NCBI RefSeq assembly: GCF_013035425.1
Contig: NZ_WQHX01000002.1
Span: 310,001 to 374,000, forward strand
DNA from: Ruegeria arenilitoris
GTDB taxonomy: Bacteria; Pseudomonadota; Alphaproteobacteria; Rhodobacterales; Rhodobacteraceae
Direction of reading: 5' to 3'
Length of the DNA: 64,000 nt
The first letter of the stretch is position 1. The number at the start of each line of letters is the position of its first letter. Shown in pieces: positions 52,986 to 62,064 of the stretch. A program made the translations under genes and the position numbers. The notes beneath the pieces are model-generated. The model searched no databases, was not told where the DNA came from, and worked only from the letters and a program-made list of their open reading frames with translations.

Positions 52986-54293
52986 ATGCCTCGTGACTAT
53001 CTGAAAAAGGCTACCCTGACGGCGCAATCGCATGCCTCAGAAGTGCATGACACCGTCAAAACCATCCTCGCCGACATTGAGGCGGGCGGCGACGCAAAGG
53101 CGCTGGAATATGCAGCCAAGTTCGACAAGTACGAAGGCAACGTGTTGCTGAGCCAAGAGGAAATCGACGCTGCATGCGCTCTGGTGCCTGAAAAACTTAA
53201 GGCTGATATCCGTTTTGCACACGACAACGTTCGCAGATTTGCGGAAACGCAAAAAGCTACTGTGTCGGATGTACAGATGGAAATTGTACCCGGTTTCATT
53301 GCAGGTCAAAAAGCGATCCCCGTCGACGCCGCAGGGTGTTATGTGCCAGGTGGACGATACAGCCACATCGCCAGCGCAATCATGACCGTTACAACGGCCA
53401 AAGTCGCCGGCTGCCGTCACATCACCGCCTGTTCACCGCCGCGTCCAGGCGAAGGCGTGGCACCTGCGATTGTTTACGCCGCACACATCTGCGGGGCCAA
53501 CAGTATTCTGGCCATGGGAGGCGTTCAGGGTGTGGCCGCAATGACATACGGCTTGTTTGGCCTACCAAGAGCTAACATTCTTGTGGGCCCTGGCAACCAG
53601 TTCGTGGCCGAGGCGAAACGTATTTTGTATGGCAAAGTTGGCATCGACATGATCGCTGGCCCTACCGACAGTCTGATCCTTGCGGATTCCACATCCGACG
53701 CGCATGTGGTTGCAACCGATTTGGTTAGCCAAGCCGAACATGGCTACAACTCTCCAGTCTGGTTAGTCACGGACGACCGCGAACTTGCACAGAAGGTTAT
53801 GGATTTGGTCCCTACCCTTATCGACGACCTGCCAGAGCTGAACCGCGAGAATGCCTTTGCTGCGTGGCGTGACTATGCCGAAGTGATCGTTTGCTCTGAC
53901 CGCGAAGAGATGGCCGCCTGCTCGGACGAATATGCCCCCGAGCATTTAACTGTTCAGGCCGAAGATCTGGATTGGTGGCTGAACCGACTGACCTGTTATG
54001 GTTCGCTGTTCCTAGGCGAGGAAACAACTGTGTCTTACGGAGACAAGGCAACAGGGACGAACCACGTGCTACCGACATCCGGTGCCGCCAGCTACACTGG
54101 CGGACTGAGCGTGCATAAATACATGAAAATCGTGACATGGCAGCGAGCGACGCGAGAGGGTTCAAAATCGATCGCCGAAGCGACTGCGCGTATTTCCCGC
54201 CTTGAAGGTATGGAAGGACACGCCCGGGCGGCAGATGTGCGTCTTGCGAAGTATTTTCCCGACGAAAAGTTCGACCTGACCGCCGATGGCTGA
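52986..54293 (+). CDS. hpsN: sulfopropanediol 3-dehydrogenase (HpsN-like)
   Basis: 435 residues of the histidinol-dehydrogenase fold but distinct from HisD. Shared landmarks: VPGGRYSHIASAIMTVTTAKVAG (pieces), GPGNQFVAEAKRILYG, VGIDMIAGPTD, the zinc/catalytic QAEHGYNSP and EYAPEHLTVQAEDL. HpsN oxidises (R)-DHPS twice with NAD to (R)-sulfolactate. No histidine genes are nearby, and TRAP, hpsO-like, hpsP-like and comDE genes are, so the HpsN reading is favoured over HisD. It overlaps the next gene by 8 bp. Confidence 0.9.
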   Translation: MPRDYLKKATLTAQSHASEVHDTVKTILADIEAGGDAKALEYAAKFDKYEGNVLLSQEEIDAACALVPEKLKADIRFAHDNVRRFAETQKATVSDVQMEIVPGFIAGQKAIPVDAAGCYVPGGRYSHIASAIMTVTTAKVAGCRHITACSPPRPGEGVAPAIVYAAHICGANSILAMGGVQGVAAMTYGLFGLPRANILVGPGNQFVAEAKRILYGKVGIDMIAGPTDSLILADSTSDAHVVATDLVSQAEHGYNSPVWLVTDDRELAQKVMDLVPTLIDDLPELNRENAFAAWRDYAEVIVCSDREEMAACSDEYAPEHLTVQAEDLDWWLNRLTCYGSLFLGEETTVSYGDKATGTNHVLPTSGAASYTGGLSVHKYMKIVTWQRATREGSKSIAEATARISRLEGMEGHARAADVRLAKYFPDEKFDLTADG

Positions 54294-55047
54294 TCCACGA
54301 ACGTTGTTTGACCTGTCTGGACGGGTGGCTTGCGTCACTGGCGCCAGCTCGGGCCTTGGCCGGCAAGCCGCGAAAACGTTGGCTGATGCCGGTGCCTGTG
54401 TCGTCGGTTTGGCAAGACGCACCGAAGCGCTGGCACAAATGTGCGACGAGATCGGGGAGCGTGCCGCAGCTGTCGTTGGCGATGTTGCGGATCGATCAGG
54501 TGTTGCATCGCTGGCGAAGGAAGTCTCATCAAAATTCGGTGCACCGGACATTCTGGTCCATGCTGCAGGCATTAACACACGTGAAGCTGCGGACGACGTG
54601 ACTCCAGAAGGGTGGGATACCACTTTGGCACTGAATTTGAGTGCTCCATTCTTTCTAAGCCAAGCGATGGTTCCCGCCATGAAGGAACGCGGATGGGGAC
54701 GGATCGTTAATTTTGCCTCTCTGCAAACCAGTCGAGCTTTTCCAGGTGGCGTTGCATATGGCGCCACAAAGGGCGGAATAGGACAATTGACCCGGGCTAT
54801 GGCCGAAGCGTGGTCGCCCCACGGCATTAACGCGAATGCCATCGGACCAGGGTTTTTCCCGACAGAACTGACCCAAGCAGTGTTTGACGACCCTGAGCGT
54901 GCTGCACGTAACGCTGCGCAAACCTGCATACGTCGAAATGGTCAAATGGAGGATATCGACGGTCCAATACTGTTTTTGTGCTCTAAGGCTTCGGATTATG
55001 TGACTGGACAAATCCTTATGGTGGACGGGGGATTTACGGCAAAATGA
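54286..55047 (+). CDS. hpsO: SDR-family dehydrogenase (HpsO-like)
   Basis: 253 residues. The NAD(P) motif TGASSGLG is at 18-25; the catalytic serine lies in NFASLQTS and Tyr158-x3-Lys162 (YGATK) follows. C-terminal SDYVTGQILMVDGGF is standard. In roseobacters HpsO and HpsP are proposed to interconvert the enantiomers of DHPS by oxidation and reduction, so that HpsN sees only the (R) form. The assignment is by position; overlap with hpsN (8 bp) and hpsP (4 bp). Confidence 0.85.
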   Translation: MADPRTLFDLSGRVACVTGASSGLGRQAAKTLADAGACVVGLARRTEALAQMCDEIGERAAAVVGDVADRSGVASLAKEVSSKFGAPDILVHAAGINTREAADDVTPEGWDTTLALNLSAPFFLSQAMVPAMKERGWGRIVNFASLQTSRAFPGGVAYGATKGGIGQLTRAMAEAWSPHGINANAIGPGFFPTELTQAVFDDPERAARNAAQTCIRRNGQMEDIDGPILFLCSKASDYVTGQILMVDGGFTAK

Positions 55048-56024
55048 AAGCTCTGGTTTATCGAGGTGTAGAACGATTAACTTTCGAAGATGTGCCGGAT
55101 GCTGCTCCCAATACCAATGAGCATCTGATCCGAGTCGAGGCCGTTGGGATTTGTGGCTCAGACATGCATGCATATCTTGGGCACGATGCCAGGCGCCCTG
55201 CCCCGCTGATCCTTGGCCACGAGGCGGCCGGAGTTATTGTGGGCGGACCAAAAGACGGAAAGCGCGTGACTATCAACCCATTGGTGTCTTGCGGCAATTG
55301 CCCGGCTTGTACGTCTGGTCGTGAAAACCTCTGCCCGGACCGTCAAATAATATCGATGCCACCGCGCGAAGGTGCCTTTGCACAATTCGTCGCCATGCCA
55401 GAGGCAAATCTTGTTCAGGTTCCTGACCACGTTCCAATGGTCAAAGCAGCTCTGGCAGAGCCTTTGGCTGTAAGTTGGCATGCTGTCAGGTTGGCGCTCG
55501 AGGCGTTGAACCCTGCGATGGAGCAACGCGCCCTCGTTATTGGCGGCGGAGCCATCGGTCTGGCTGCAGCGTTAGCCCTTAAGGCGATGGGAGTTGCGGA
55601 CACGGTGATTTCAGAGCCAAACAATGTGCGCCGGGAATTTCTTGTGGATTTGGGCGGACTCGAAGTCTGTGCTGAACCTGATGGGACTTACTCAATTGTC
55701 ATCGATGCCGTCGGTTATGCAGCCACTCGCGCGACCGCCTCTGCCTGCGCCGCGCCAGGCGGAGTAATCGCGCATGTTGGTCTAGGCGAAGATGCCGGCG
55801 GGTTGGACGTGCGGCGCATGACCTTGCAGGAAGTTACCTTTATCGGGACGTATACCTATACTGTCGAAGATTTTCGTCAAACGGCACAAGCGATCTTTGA
55901 TGGGCGACTTGGAACACTTGATTGGACGGAAGAGCGCGCCTTGTCTGATGGCGCGCGCGCTTTTCAAGACATCCGTTCTGGTACGGTCGCTGCACCAAAG
56001 ATTATTCTGTCCCCATGGGCATAG
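55044..56024 (+). CDS. hpsP: zinc-dependent alcohol dehydrogenase (HpsP-like)
   Basis: 326 residues of the MDR (GroES-like) family. The catalytic zinc site shows as ICGSD (Cys37) and LGHE (His59-Glu60), and the structural zinc site as CGNCPACTSGRENLC with four cysteines at 83, 86, 89 and 97. The Rossmann domain follows (ALVIGGGAIGLAAALALK). Shorter than many ADHs by about 20 residues. Predicted partner of HpsO in handling the other DHPS enantiomer; the 4-bp overlap with it supports coupling. Confidence 0.85.
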   Translation: MKALVYRGVERLTFEDVPDAAPNTNEHLIRVEAVGICGSDMHAYLGHDARRPAPLILGHEAAGVIVGGPKDGKRVTINPLVSCGNCPACTSGRENLCPDRQIISMPPREGAFAQFVAMPEANLVQVPDHVPMVKAALAEPLAVSWHAVRLALEALNPAMEQRALVIGGGAIGLAAALALKAMGVADTVISEPNNVRREFLVDLGGLEVCAEPDGTYSIVIDAVGYAATRATASACAAPGGVIAHVGLGEDAGGLDVRRMTLQEVTFIGTYTYTVEDFRQTAQAIFDGRLGTLDWTEERALSDGARAFQDIRSGTVAAPKIILSPWA

Positions 56025-56047
56025 ACCCGAAACAACCGGAGGCACAC

Positions 56048-56458
56048 ATGTATAAGAAAATTCTTGTCCCAATGGCGCTGGACCATGACATTTCGCGAAA
56101 TACGCTCGAAATAGCCCGTGCACTGTCGGGTGAAGGGGCACAGATCGTGGCGCTTCACGTTTACGAGTTACCGCAGGGCTCGGTCAGCACATATCTGGAC
56201 AACTCCTTGGTCGAAGAATCCTATCGGCGTGCACGCCAGCTTTTGCTGGAAAAAACTGCCAATCTTGAAGGTGTGACAGCCGAAATCACCAAGGGCCATA
56301 CAGCGCGTACAATCATAGATTATGCCACTGAGAATAAAGTCGATTGCATTGTAATCGGCTCACACAAGCCCGGAATAAGCGACTACTTTCTTGGGTCGAC
56401 CGCATCGCGGGTCGTCCGACATGCGCCCTGTGCCGTGCATGTTCACCGCAATCCTTGA
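56048..56458 (+). CDS. universal stress protein (UspA family)
   Basis: 136 residues from the ATG at 56048, with GGAGG 5-10 bases before it. The UspA fold shows in KKILVPMALDHD at the start and in the ATP-binding loop VIGSHKPGISDYFLGSTASRVVRH (pieces), G-x2-G-x9-G-S type. It lies inside the hps operon between hpsP and comD, with 23- and 48-bp gaps. A stress or regulatory role during sulfonate growth is a guess; Usp genes next to TRAP transporters are common. Confidence 0.85.
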   Translation: MYKKILVPMALDHDISRNTLEIARALSGEGAQIVALHVYELPQGSVSTYLDNSLVEESYRRARQLLLEKTANLEGVTAEITKGHTARTIIDYATENKVDCIVIGSHKPGISDYFLGSTASRVVRHAPCAVHVHRNP

Positions 56459-56506
56459 ACCGTTAATCGCGCCTCTTGCGCCTCACAAAGGACAGACAGA
56501 CCGGAA

Positions 56507-57013
56507 ATGAACATAGACAAAAAGATCACCGACGATCTTGTGGCAAACAATATTTCGTTTGTTACCACCGTGCCATGCAAGCAATTGGCCGGAGTAATCG
56601 AGGAAATCGATGCACATGATGAAATTTTTCACATCCCCTCGAACAAAGAGGACGAAGGGATGGGTCTGTGCGCTGGCGCCTGGATGGGTGGAAAGCGTCC
56701 TGCAATCATAATGCAAAACACAGCCATCGGTGTGACGATCAACACTCTTGCTACACTGATCCAGTATTACCGCATGCCTCTGCCGATGCTTATTTCTTAT
56801 CGCGGGGAATTACGTGAACCTGTTGCTTGTCAGGTGGAAATGGCGGTTCATACTAAAGCGCTGTTGGCACAGATGAACATCCCGACCTATCATTTTCACC
56901 ATCAGAAGGATGTCGAGGAATTGGACATGATCCTCAAGTACACGTTCATGTGCAACAAACCGGTCGCAATCCTGACCGATGCCAACTTTTGGGGAGGCTA
57001 TGGCGACCAATGA
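56507..57013 (+). CDS. comD: sulfopyruvate decarboxylase alpha subunit (ComD)
   Basis: 168 residues, the pyrimidine-binding (N-terminal) part of a TPP decarboxylase. Markers: FVTTVPCKQLAGVIEEID, PSNKEDEGMGLCAGAWMGG with the glutamate that activates TPP, and the IQYYRMPLPMLISYRGE motif. ComD and ComE together decarboxylate sulfopyruvate to sulfoacetaldehyde. Overlap of 4 bp with comE. Phosphonopyruvate decarboxylases are related, but the neighbouring hps-type genes favour sulfopyruvate. Confidence 0.9.
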   Translation: MNIDKKITDDLVANNISFVTTVPCKQLAGVIEEIDAHDEIFHIPSNKEDEGMGLCAGAWMGGKRPAIIMQNTAIGVTINTLATLIQYYRMPLPMLISYRGELREPVACQVEMAVHTKALLAQMNIPTYHFHHQKDVEELDMILKYTFMCNKPVAILTDANFWGGYGDQ

Positions 57014-57564
57014 TCCGTTCTGAAATCCTAAAAGAAATAGCTCCGATCCTGCGCGATCAACTGGTTGTCTGCAACATCGGCATTCCAAGCCAGGAGCTGC
57101 ACGCTATCGATGACCAGCCGACCAATTTCTACATGCTGGGCACCATGGGTTTGGCGTCGAGCATTGGTTTGGGTTTGGCCCTTTCTCAGCCGAAGCCGGT
57201 GATCGTGATTGATGGTGACGGGTCAATCCTGACTAATCTTGGCACCTTGCCGACAATCGCCAACAACGTGAGCGACAATTACATTCTGTTGATCATCGAC
57301 AATGGATCTTACGGTTCAACGGGTGATCAGCCTACCTATGCAGGACAAAAAACCTCTCTTACGAAAATGGCTGAGGCTGCTGGATGCGAACGCGTCATAG
57401 AATGTACGGCCGAAGATACTGGTCGCGCGCTGCAAGAAGCGCTTGATGCCAAGAAAATGACGATCATCGTCAGCAAATGTGAAAGTGGTAACGCTAAGAT
57501 GCCAGTTATCACAATGGACCCGGTCGTTATCCGTGACAGGTTCATGAAAGCCGTACAGGCATAA
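57010..57564 (+). CDS. comE: sulfopyruvate decarboxylase beta subunit (ComE)
   Basis: 184 residues from the ATG overlapping the comD stop. The TPP/Mg motif is GDGSILTNLG at 69-78 followed by DN at 97-98 (G-D-G-x25-D-N). Further motifs are LGTMGLASSIGLGLAL and GSYGSTGDQPTY. The C-terminal half binds the TPP pyrophosphate, and with ComD it forms the active site. The next gene starts at the stop (TAATG), a 1-bp overlap. Confidence 0.9.
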   Translation: MIRSEILKEIAPILRDQLVVCNIGIPSQELHAIDDQPTNFYMLGTMGLASSIGLGLALSQPKPVIVIDGDGSILTNLGTLPTIANNVSDNYILLIIDNGSYGSTGDQPTYAGQKTSLTKMAEAAGCERVIECTAEDTGRALQEALDAKKMTIIVSKCESGNAKMPVITMDPVVIRDRFMKAVQA

Positions 57565-58685
57565 TGCCGCAAAGCGCCATTCACTGTTCAGAAGACGCCC
57601 GCCGCCTAGCGCGGCGGCGTCTGCCGTGGATGGTATTTGACTATATCGACGGGTCGGCAGGTGGCGAAACTGGGGCCGTACGAAACCGCGCAGCAATGGA
57701 CGCAATGACCCTGCGCCCTCGAAGCCTTCGAGATGTCAGCGAGAGGTCCGTAGCAAGTTCAGTTTTTGGCAAAGCAGCGACAGCGCCGTTTGGTATCGCA
57801 CCAATGGGTATGTGCAACCTCTCGGCTCCGGGTGCAGATATGATGCTGGCCCGGCTGGCGGCGAAGTATTCAGTTCCACTTGGGGTTTCAACTGTCGCTT
57901 CGACATCAATGGAAGAGATAATCCTCGCGGCAGAAGGAAATGCGTGGTTTCAATTATATTTCAGCGGCGATGGCACCGGGACCTTTAAACTGGTGGACCG
58001 GGCAAAGGAGGCTGGATACCAAACTCTTGTACTGACCGTGGACGTTCCCGAAGTGGGTCGACGTCCGCGCGAATTGCGCCATGGCTTCCGGATGCCGTTT
58101 CGGATGGGTCCCAAGCAAGTTCTGGATTTCGCACTTCACCCACGCTGGTCCCTGACCACATTGATGCGGGGTAAGCCCCAGATGGCAAACTTTCAGATGG
58201 AAGGCTATGAATTCGACCGAACCGAAAGCCGCGCAAAGGCAGATTGGCAAACATTGGCGCGCCTCAGGGAACGCTGGTCCGGCAATCTGGTCGTTAAAGG
58301 CGTATTGGACGTCGAAGACGCGGTAGCGCTCAAGGATGCTGGGGTCGACGCTATTCAGGTGTCGAGCCACGGCGCCCGACAGCTGGAAAGTGCCCCATCA
58401 CCATTTTTGATGCTGCCTGAAATCCGCGCAGCGGTTGGTGAAGATTATCCCCTTTTCTATGATAGCGGTCTGCGATCTGGAGAGGATGTTCTGAAAGCAC
58501 TTGTGTCTGGTGCGGACTTCGTTTTTTTCGGTCGGATCATGCAATTTGCAATCGCAGCGGAAGGAGAAAATGGCCTTCATCAGCTGTGGTCTATCCTGAC
58601 CGACGAAGTGGACATCGCGATGGCGCAGCTTGGGATCACCGAGGTCAATCAACTGCGATCCAAAAAAAATGCTCCGGCGCAATAG
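57564..58685 (+). CDS. FMN-dependent 2-hydroxyacid oxidase, candidate sulfolactate dehydrogenase
   Basis: 373 residues of the glycolate oxidase/lactate dehydrogenase family. FMN barrel landmarks: Tyr27 region FDYIDGSAGGE, PFGIAPMGMCNLSAPGADM, Lys245 in VVKGVLDVEDA, His269 and Arg272 in VSSHGARQLE, and DSGLRSGEDVLKALVSGA. The family normally has S-N-H-G-G-R-Q; here Asn is Ser and the second Gly is Ala. Last gene of the hps operon, after comDE, so it probably oxidises sulfolactate to sulfopyruvate, the role called SlcD in roseobacters. The name is not applied because SlcD's sequence cannot be checked here. Confidence 0.8.
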   Translation: MPQSAIHCSEDARRLARRRLPWMVFDYIDGSAGGETGAVRNRAAMDAMTLRPRSLRDVSERSVASSVFGKAATAPFGIAPMGMCNLSAPGADMMLARLAAKYSVPLGVSTVASTSMEEIILAAEGNAWFQLYFSGDGTGTFKLVDRAKEAGYQTLVLTVDVPEVGRRPRELRHGFRMPFRMGPKQVLDFALHPRWSLTTLMRGKPQMANFQMEGYEFDRTESRAKADWQTLARLRERWSGNLVVKGVLDVEDAVALKDAGVDAIQVSSHGARQLESAPSPFLMLPEIRAAVGEDYPLFYDSGLRSGEDVLKALVSGADFVFFGRIMQFAIAAEGENGLHQLWSILTDEVDIAMAQLGITEVNQLRSKKNAPAQ

Positions 58686-58729
58686 CTTTGGAAAAAACCG
58701 ACAGCGGACCGGAGGTACACGCTGTATGT

Positions 58730-59740
58730 TCAATTCATAATGGCTTCAATCTTCTCCAAAGTCGCAATATTTACCGCAACCCCATCCGCTTGGGCGCGCA
58801 AACGCTTTGCCCCGCGTCCATCGCCGGGCAGGCGCGCGCCTTTTTGCATCCGAATTGCATCGACTAGCCCGGCAATCGCCGTCGAGAACAAGTCGTCAGA
58901 GGTGGCGCTCGGATCTATAGCGATGAAAAACTGACCGGTCTTCGGCGGGCCGCCCGCCGTTCCCGAAAAAGGCGAAGCGTGGATTCCCAGCGTAGCCCCA
59001 GTGAGTGCCGCAGCCATAACCTCGGTTAGGAGCGCGATCCCAACACCCTTGTACCCACCAGAAGGGGCCATTGACCCCTTCAGGCCCACTTCTGGGTCGT
59101 TAGTAGCATTGCCATCGGGGTCCAGGGCCCAGCCAATCGGAATTGGTTTGCCTTCGCGTGCGTGTTTCATAACTTCGCTTCTAGCGATGGTACTTGCGCT
59201 TTGATCGATCAGCAAAGCGGGCTGACCACCTGCTCCCGGAACGGCAAGAGAAAACGGATTGGTGCCAACGACTGGTATCGAACCGCCAGACGGCGCAATC
59301 GAAGCCGGCGCGTTCGTAAAGCCCAACCCAACAAGCCCAGCCTGCGCCAATCGATGGGTGTGATACCCTAACACGCCGCAATTGTAACTGTTTCTGATTG
59401 AAAGCGCCGCCACGCCCTGTTCCCGCGCTGCTGGCACCAATTCTGCGAAGCCCAGTTCGATGGCAGAATGGGCAAAGCCCGTGGCCGCGTCGACAGTCAC
59501 AACCCCCGGCCTTGGTCGCGCCAACGTGGGGTCCGCTTGACCATCAACCTTTCCGCATTGCACATGCTCACAGTAGATTGGAATATAGGCGAGACCGTGA
59601 CTGGACACGCCATCAGCTTCGGTAGCCGCAGTCGCCACGGCCAACGGTCTGGCGTTCTCTGCGCTTGTACCAGCGGCCACCAATGCGCGAAATGCAAGAT
59701 CTTCGATTTCAGCAATAGAGAGTGTTTTTGTATCAGTCAT
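58730..59740 (-). CDS. malate/L-lactate dehydrogenase-family oxidoreductase, ComC-like
   Basis: 336 residues of the Ldh_2 fold. Family markers: SHGLAYIPIYCEHVQCGKVD, AALSIRNSYNCGVLGYHTHRLAQAG, VVGTNPFSLAVPG and APSGGYKGVGIALLTEVMA (pieces). Members include ComC (R)-sulfolactate dehydrogenase, ureidoglycolate dehydrogenase and pyrroline-carboxylate reductases. Facing comDE across 44 bp, a sulfolactate enzyme is attractive, but it belongs to the opposite operon with DUF3726 and aldehyde dehydrogenase genes, so other 2-keto or imino acids are possible. Confidence 0.75.
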   Translation of the reverse strand: MTDTKTLSIAEIEDLAFRALVAAGTSAENARPLAVATAATEADGVSSHGLAYIPIYCEHVQCGKVDGQADPTLARPRPGVVTVDAATGFAHSAIELGFAELVPAAREQGVAALSIRNSYNCGVLGYHTHRLAQAGLVGLGFTNAPASIAPSGGSIPVVGTNPFSLAVPGAGGQPALLIDQSASTIARSEVMKHAREGKPIPIGWALDPDGNATNDPEVGLKGSMAPSGGYKGVGIALLTEVMAAALTGATLGIHASPFSGTAGGPPKTGQFFIAIDPSATSDDLFSTAIAGLVDAIRMQKGARLPGDGRGAKRLRAQADGVAVNIATLEKIEAIMN

Positions 59741-59752
59741 CTTTGCGCCACT

Positions 59753-60382
59753 TTAATCGTTATCAGTTAATCCTGCACCCGCGCCCAATTGACGGGATTC
59801 TTCGGTTGCAGGGGCGTAAGTGCGTTGGGCGAATTGGTTCAACCTTTTCCAGATTGCCCGGTCAGGCGTGGCTCGTGTTTGGCTGCACGTTGGCCTGTTC
59901 AGATCGCCCCCCAACTGAATGGCTACGCGCGCCGCGACATCAGGGTAGCTTTCTACAGAAAGTAGTTGTTTTCCGTCAGTGATCGCGATCTCTCCGTCGA
60001 TGTCCACCGAAACACAAGTAGAAACCACGAGGGAAGCATTAGCCGCAAACGGCAACAGAATCTCGGGAATTGCGATCGGGCTAGTATCAATCTGGCCGTC
60101 TAACAAACGACTGGCGCTGTCCGACAGCAGCGCCCCTGTGACCAAGGGGCAAAGTATACCCTCGCAAGACCACCGTTCTTGCTGTCTTGTTGGAGCGTGT
60201 TCCGATGCAGAAGGCGCAAGGCCCAACTCCAACAGTCGAGTCAGAGCCGAGACACCGTCCAAACCATTGGTACATAACCAGCGCGACGCTTTACCTGCCT
60301 CTTCTGCAAGCCCCCAACTGTATCCAGCCCCGCGAGCCGCTCTTTTTGCTGTCGCCTCGACCTCATTGAGAGACAAGTTCAC
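59753..60382 (-). CDS. DUF3726 family protein
   Basis: 209 residues from a GTG start overlapping the previous stop by 4 bp. The N-terminus MNLSLNEVEATAKRAARG, then GYSWGLAEEAGKASRWLC, matches the DUF3726 pattern I know. The rest has a hydrophobic core and three cysteines. The function is undetermined. It is 12 bp upstream of the ComC-like gene on the same strand, so it is part of the right-edge operon. Confidence 0.7.
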   Translation of the reverse strand: MNLSLNEVEATAKRAARGAGYSWGLAEEAGKASRWLCTNGLDGVSALTRLLELGLAPSASEHAPTRQQERWSCEGILCPLVTGALLSDSASRLLDGQIDTSPIAIPEILLPFAANASLVVSTCVSVDIDGEIAITDGKQLLSVESYPDVAARVAIQLGGDLNRPTCSQTRATPDRAIWKRLNQFAQRTYAPATEESRQLGAGAGLTDND

Positions 60383-62064
60383 GTATCATCCTCCGGATAC
60401 ACCCAAAGGTCAGCATTACTCTGCGTCAATTCCTCGGGATATGGCGCCCCTGCATACATGCAAATTCTCACCCAGCGGTCAGATCGCGGATCAAAGTGAG
60501 TTGCACCGAAAAAGGACAATTTCGCCCGCAGCATATCGATCGGCAGAGTTTTCGCGCCAATGGTGTTGTCCTGAACCTCACTATAAGGCGCAAGGCGGCT
60601 CATCTGAGCACGACGAACGGTGTGGCGGTGTTCCGGATGGCTCAGCAAAAACGCCGCGATGGGTTGATCTGCCTCCCACTTTTCCAATGCCGCAAATGCG
60701 GCGACAGCGTCACGCGCCGGGGCGAGGGGTTGCTCATATTCCTCAATGGGTTCTTCGAACCGTTCGCCTAGGCGAGGCTCCAACTTTTCTTCGGACACAT
60801 ACCATGCCCTGGCGCAGTGTTCCCTTGCCGTCCAGTCCAAGCTAAGCGCCCAATCGAATTTATCTTGTATCAGATCGCGGACCGCGGCCACTGGCATCGC
60901 GCCATCAATACGAAACGCATCCGTATTACTGTCCGCCATGCAGTTGGATAGCCCATCCACCAGATGCCCGTATGGCTCTAAAATCAACGAAGCCACGAGC
61001 TCTTGCCCTTCTTCACTAAGCGCACTCTCTGACCAAGTTACTAGACGGTCCCACGGATGAATTTGTTTCAGGACGTCCCCTGCCAGGTAAGCGACCAGCG
61101 TCTGCAAGTCCTTGTTTAGCGCCCCAAGTTTCTTCACCTGTATCGGATGTTCGGACCGCCATTTTTTTACGGAAAGCACACTTCGCCCGACCAAATCTTG
61201 AAAGGTGTTAACTTCGTCCTTCGTTGCAGACGGAATACAGCGGACACAGGCAACAGCCTCTTCGCGAGCCATGATCCAATTATTGAACAAGATCGGGTGA
61301 TTTATGATGAAAGGCGCCATTCCAAGGCCCGTTGAATTTCCGATGCCCAATCGCCTCGCAATGTCTGGTCGAAGCGGCACAGCCCGATTTCCACCTTGCG
61401 CAACCGCCATGTGTTGCACCAAATCGCGGACGAATGTGCGGGTAAGATAAACAGACAGCATCTCGATCTGGAACGGTGCTTGAGCTTCGTCCCGGTCGGC
61501 AATGACATCGCGATCCGCTGCGCCAAATTTGCCCGACCCGTAGACGGCTGTTGTGCGCATCAGGTAGCCCACTTCATCAATGCGCTTGGGGTTTGGTTGC
61601 TTTCCGGCTGCAAGGCTGTCGACCACGTGCGCCCACAACCGAACCGAACGGTTTGCTCGCGATAGCGACAATTCACTTTCAGAAACACGTCCGGCTTCTT
61701 GCAACGGTACGTTTTTTGACAAGCGGTCGATGTCCTCTTTGGATGGGACACCGTCAAATAAAGCGAACGTAGCGTCCCAAGCTTCTGCAATCACCCGGTC
61801 AGAACGTTTTTCGTCGGGCAAATCATGCGCGAAGGCCACAAGTGAATAGGCGCGATGTGGGCCTTGTGCGGTATAAACAGCGCTGCCAACGCCACGGTCG
61901 TCAACATCAAAGACCGGTCGTGTGAACTGCCAACCTTCGCTGGCCATTCTGCGGGTCAACACCCTCATGAAACTCAGGCGGCATTGGTGCATAGACCCAA
62001 GCCGGCTGAGCCGCATGACTTTGGCAGGTTCCCTGCGGGTAATATGTCTGCCTTGCAAAGTCAT
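60379..62064 (-). CDS. unrecognised 561-residue protein of the right-edge operon
   Basis: 561 residues, predominantly soluble and helical, with no signal peptide or membrane segment. I do not recognise a family. Notable stretches: SKNVPLQEAGRVSESELSLS, AVYGSGKFGAADRDVI, AQGGNRAVPLRPDIARRLG and GNSTGLGMAPFIINHPILF, the last being Gly-rich and possibly a binding loop, and a cysteine pair in EEAVACVRCIPSATK. Overlaps both neighbours by 4 bp (M19-like upstream, DUF3726 downstream), so it is translated with them. The start at 62064 is fixed by the ATGA overlap. Confidence 0.8.
   Translation of the reverse strand: MTLQGRHITRREPAKVMRLSRLGSMHQCRLSFMRVLTRRMASEGWQFTRPVFDVDDRGVGSAVYTAQGPHRAYSLVAFAHDLPDEKRSDRVIAEAWDATFALFDGVPSKEDIDRLSKNVPLQEAGRVSESELSLSRANRSVRLWAHVVDSLAAGKQPNPKRIDEVGYLMRTTAVYGSGKFGAADRDVIADRDEAQAPFQIEMLSVYLTRTFVRDLVQHMAVAQGGNRAVPLRPDIARRLGIGNSTGLGMAPFIINHPILFNNWIMAREEAVACVRCIPSATKDEVNTFQDLVGRSVLSVKKWRSEHPIQVKKLGALNKDLQTLVAYLAGDVLKQIHPWDRLVTWSESALSEEGQELVASLILEPYGHLVDGLSNCMADSNTDAFRIDGAMPVAAVRDLIQDKFDWALSLDWTAREHCARAWYVSEEKLEPRLGERFEEPIEEYEQPLAPARDAVAAFAALEKWEADQPIAAFLLSHPEHRHTVRRAQMSRLAPYSEVQDNTIGAKTLPIDMLRAKLSFFGATHFDPRSDRWVRICMYAGAPYPEELTQSNADLWVYPEDDT

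Noticed and set aside
52986..54293. Histidinol dehydrogenase HisD
   Set aside because: The fold matches, but context (TRAP, dehydrogenases, comDE) and motif changes such as A-G-P-T-D for A-G-P-S-E favour HpsN.
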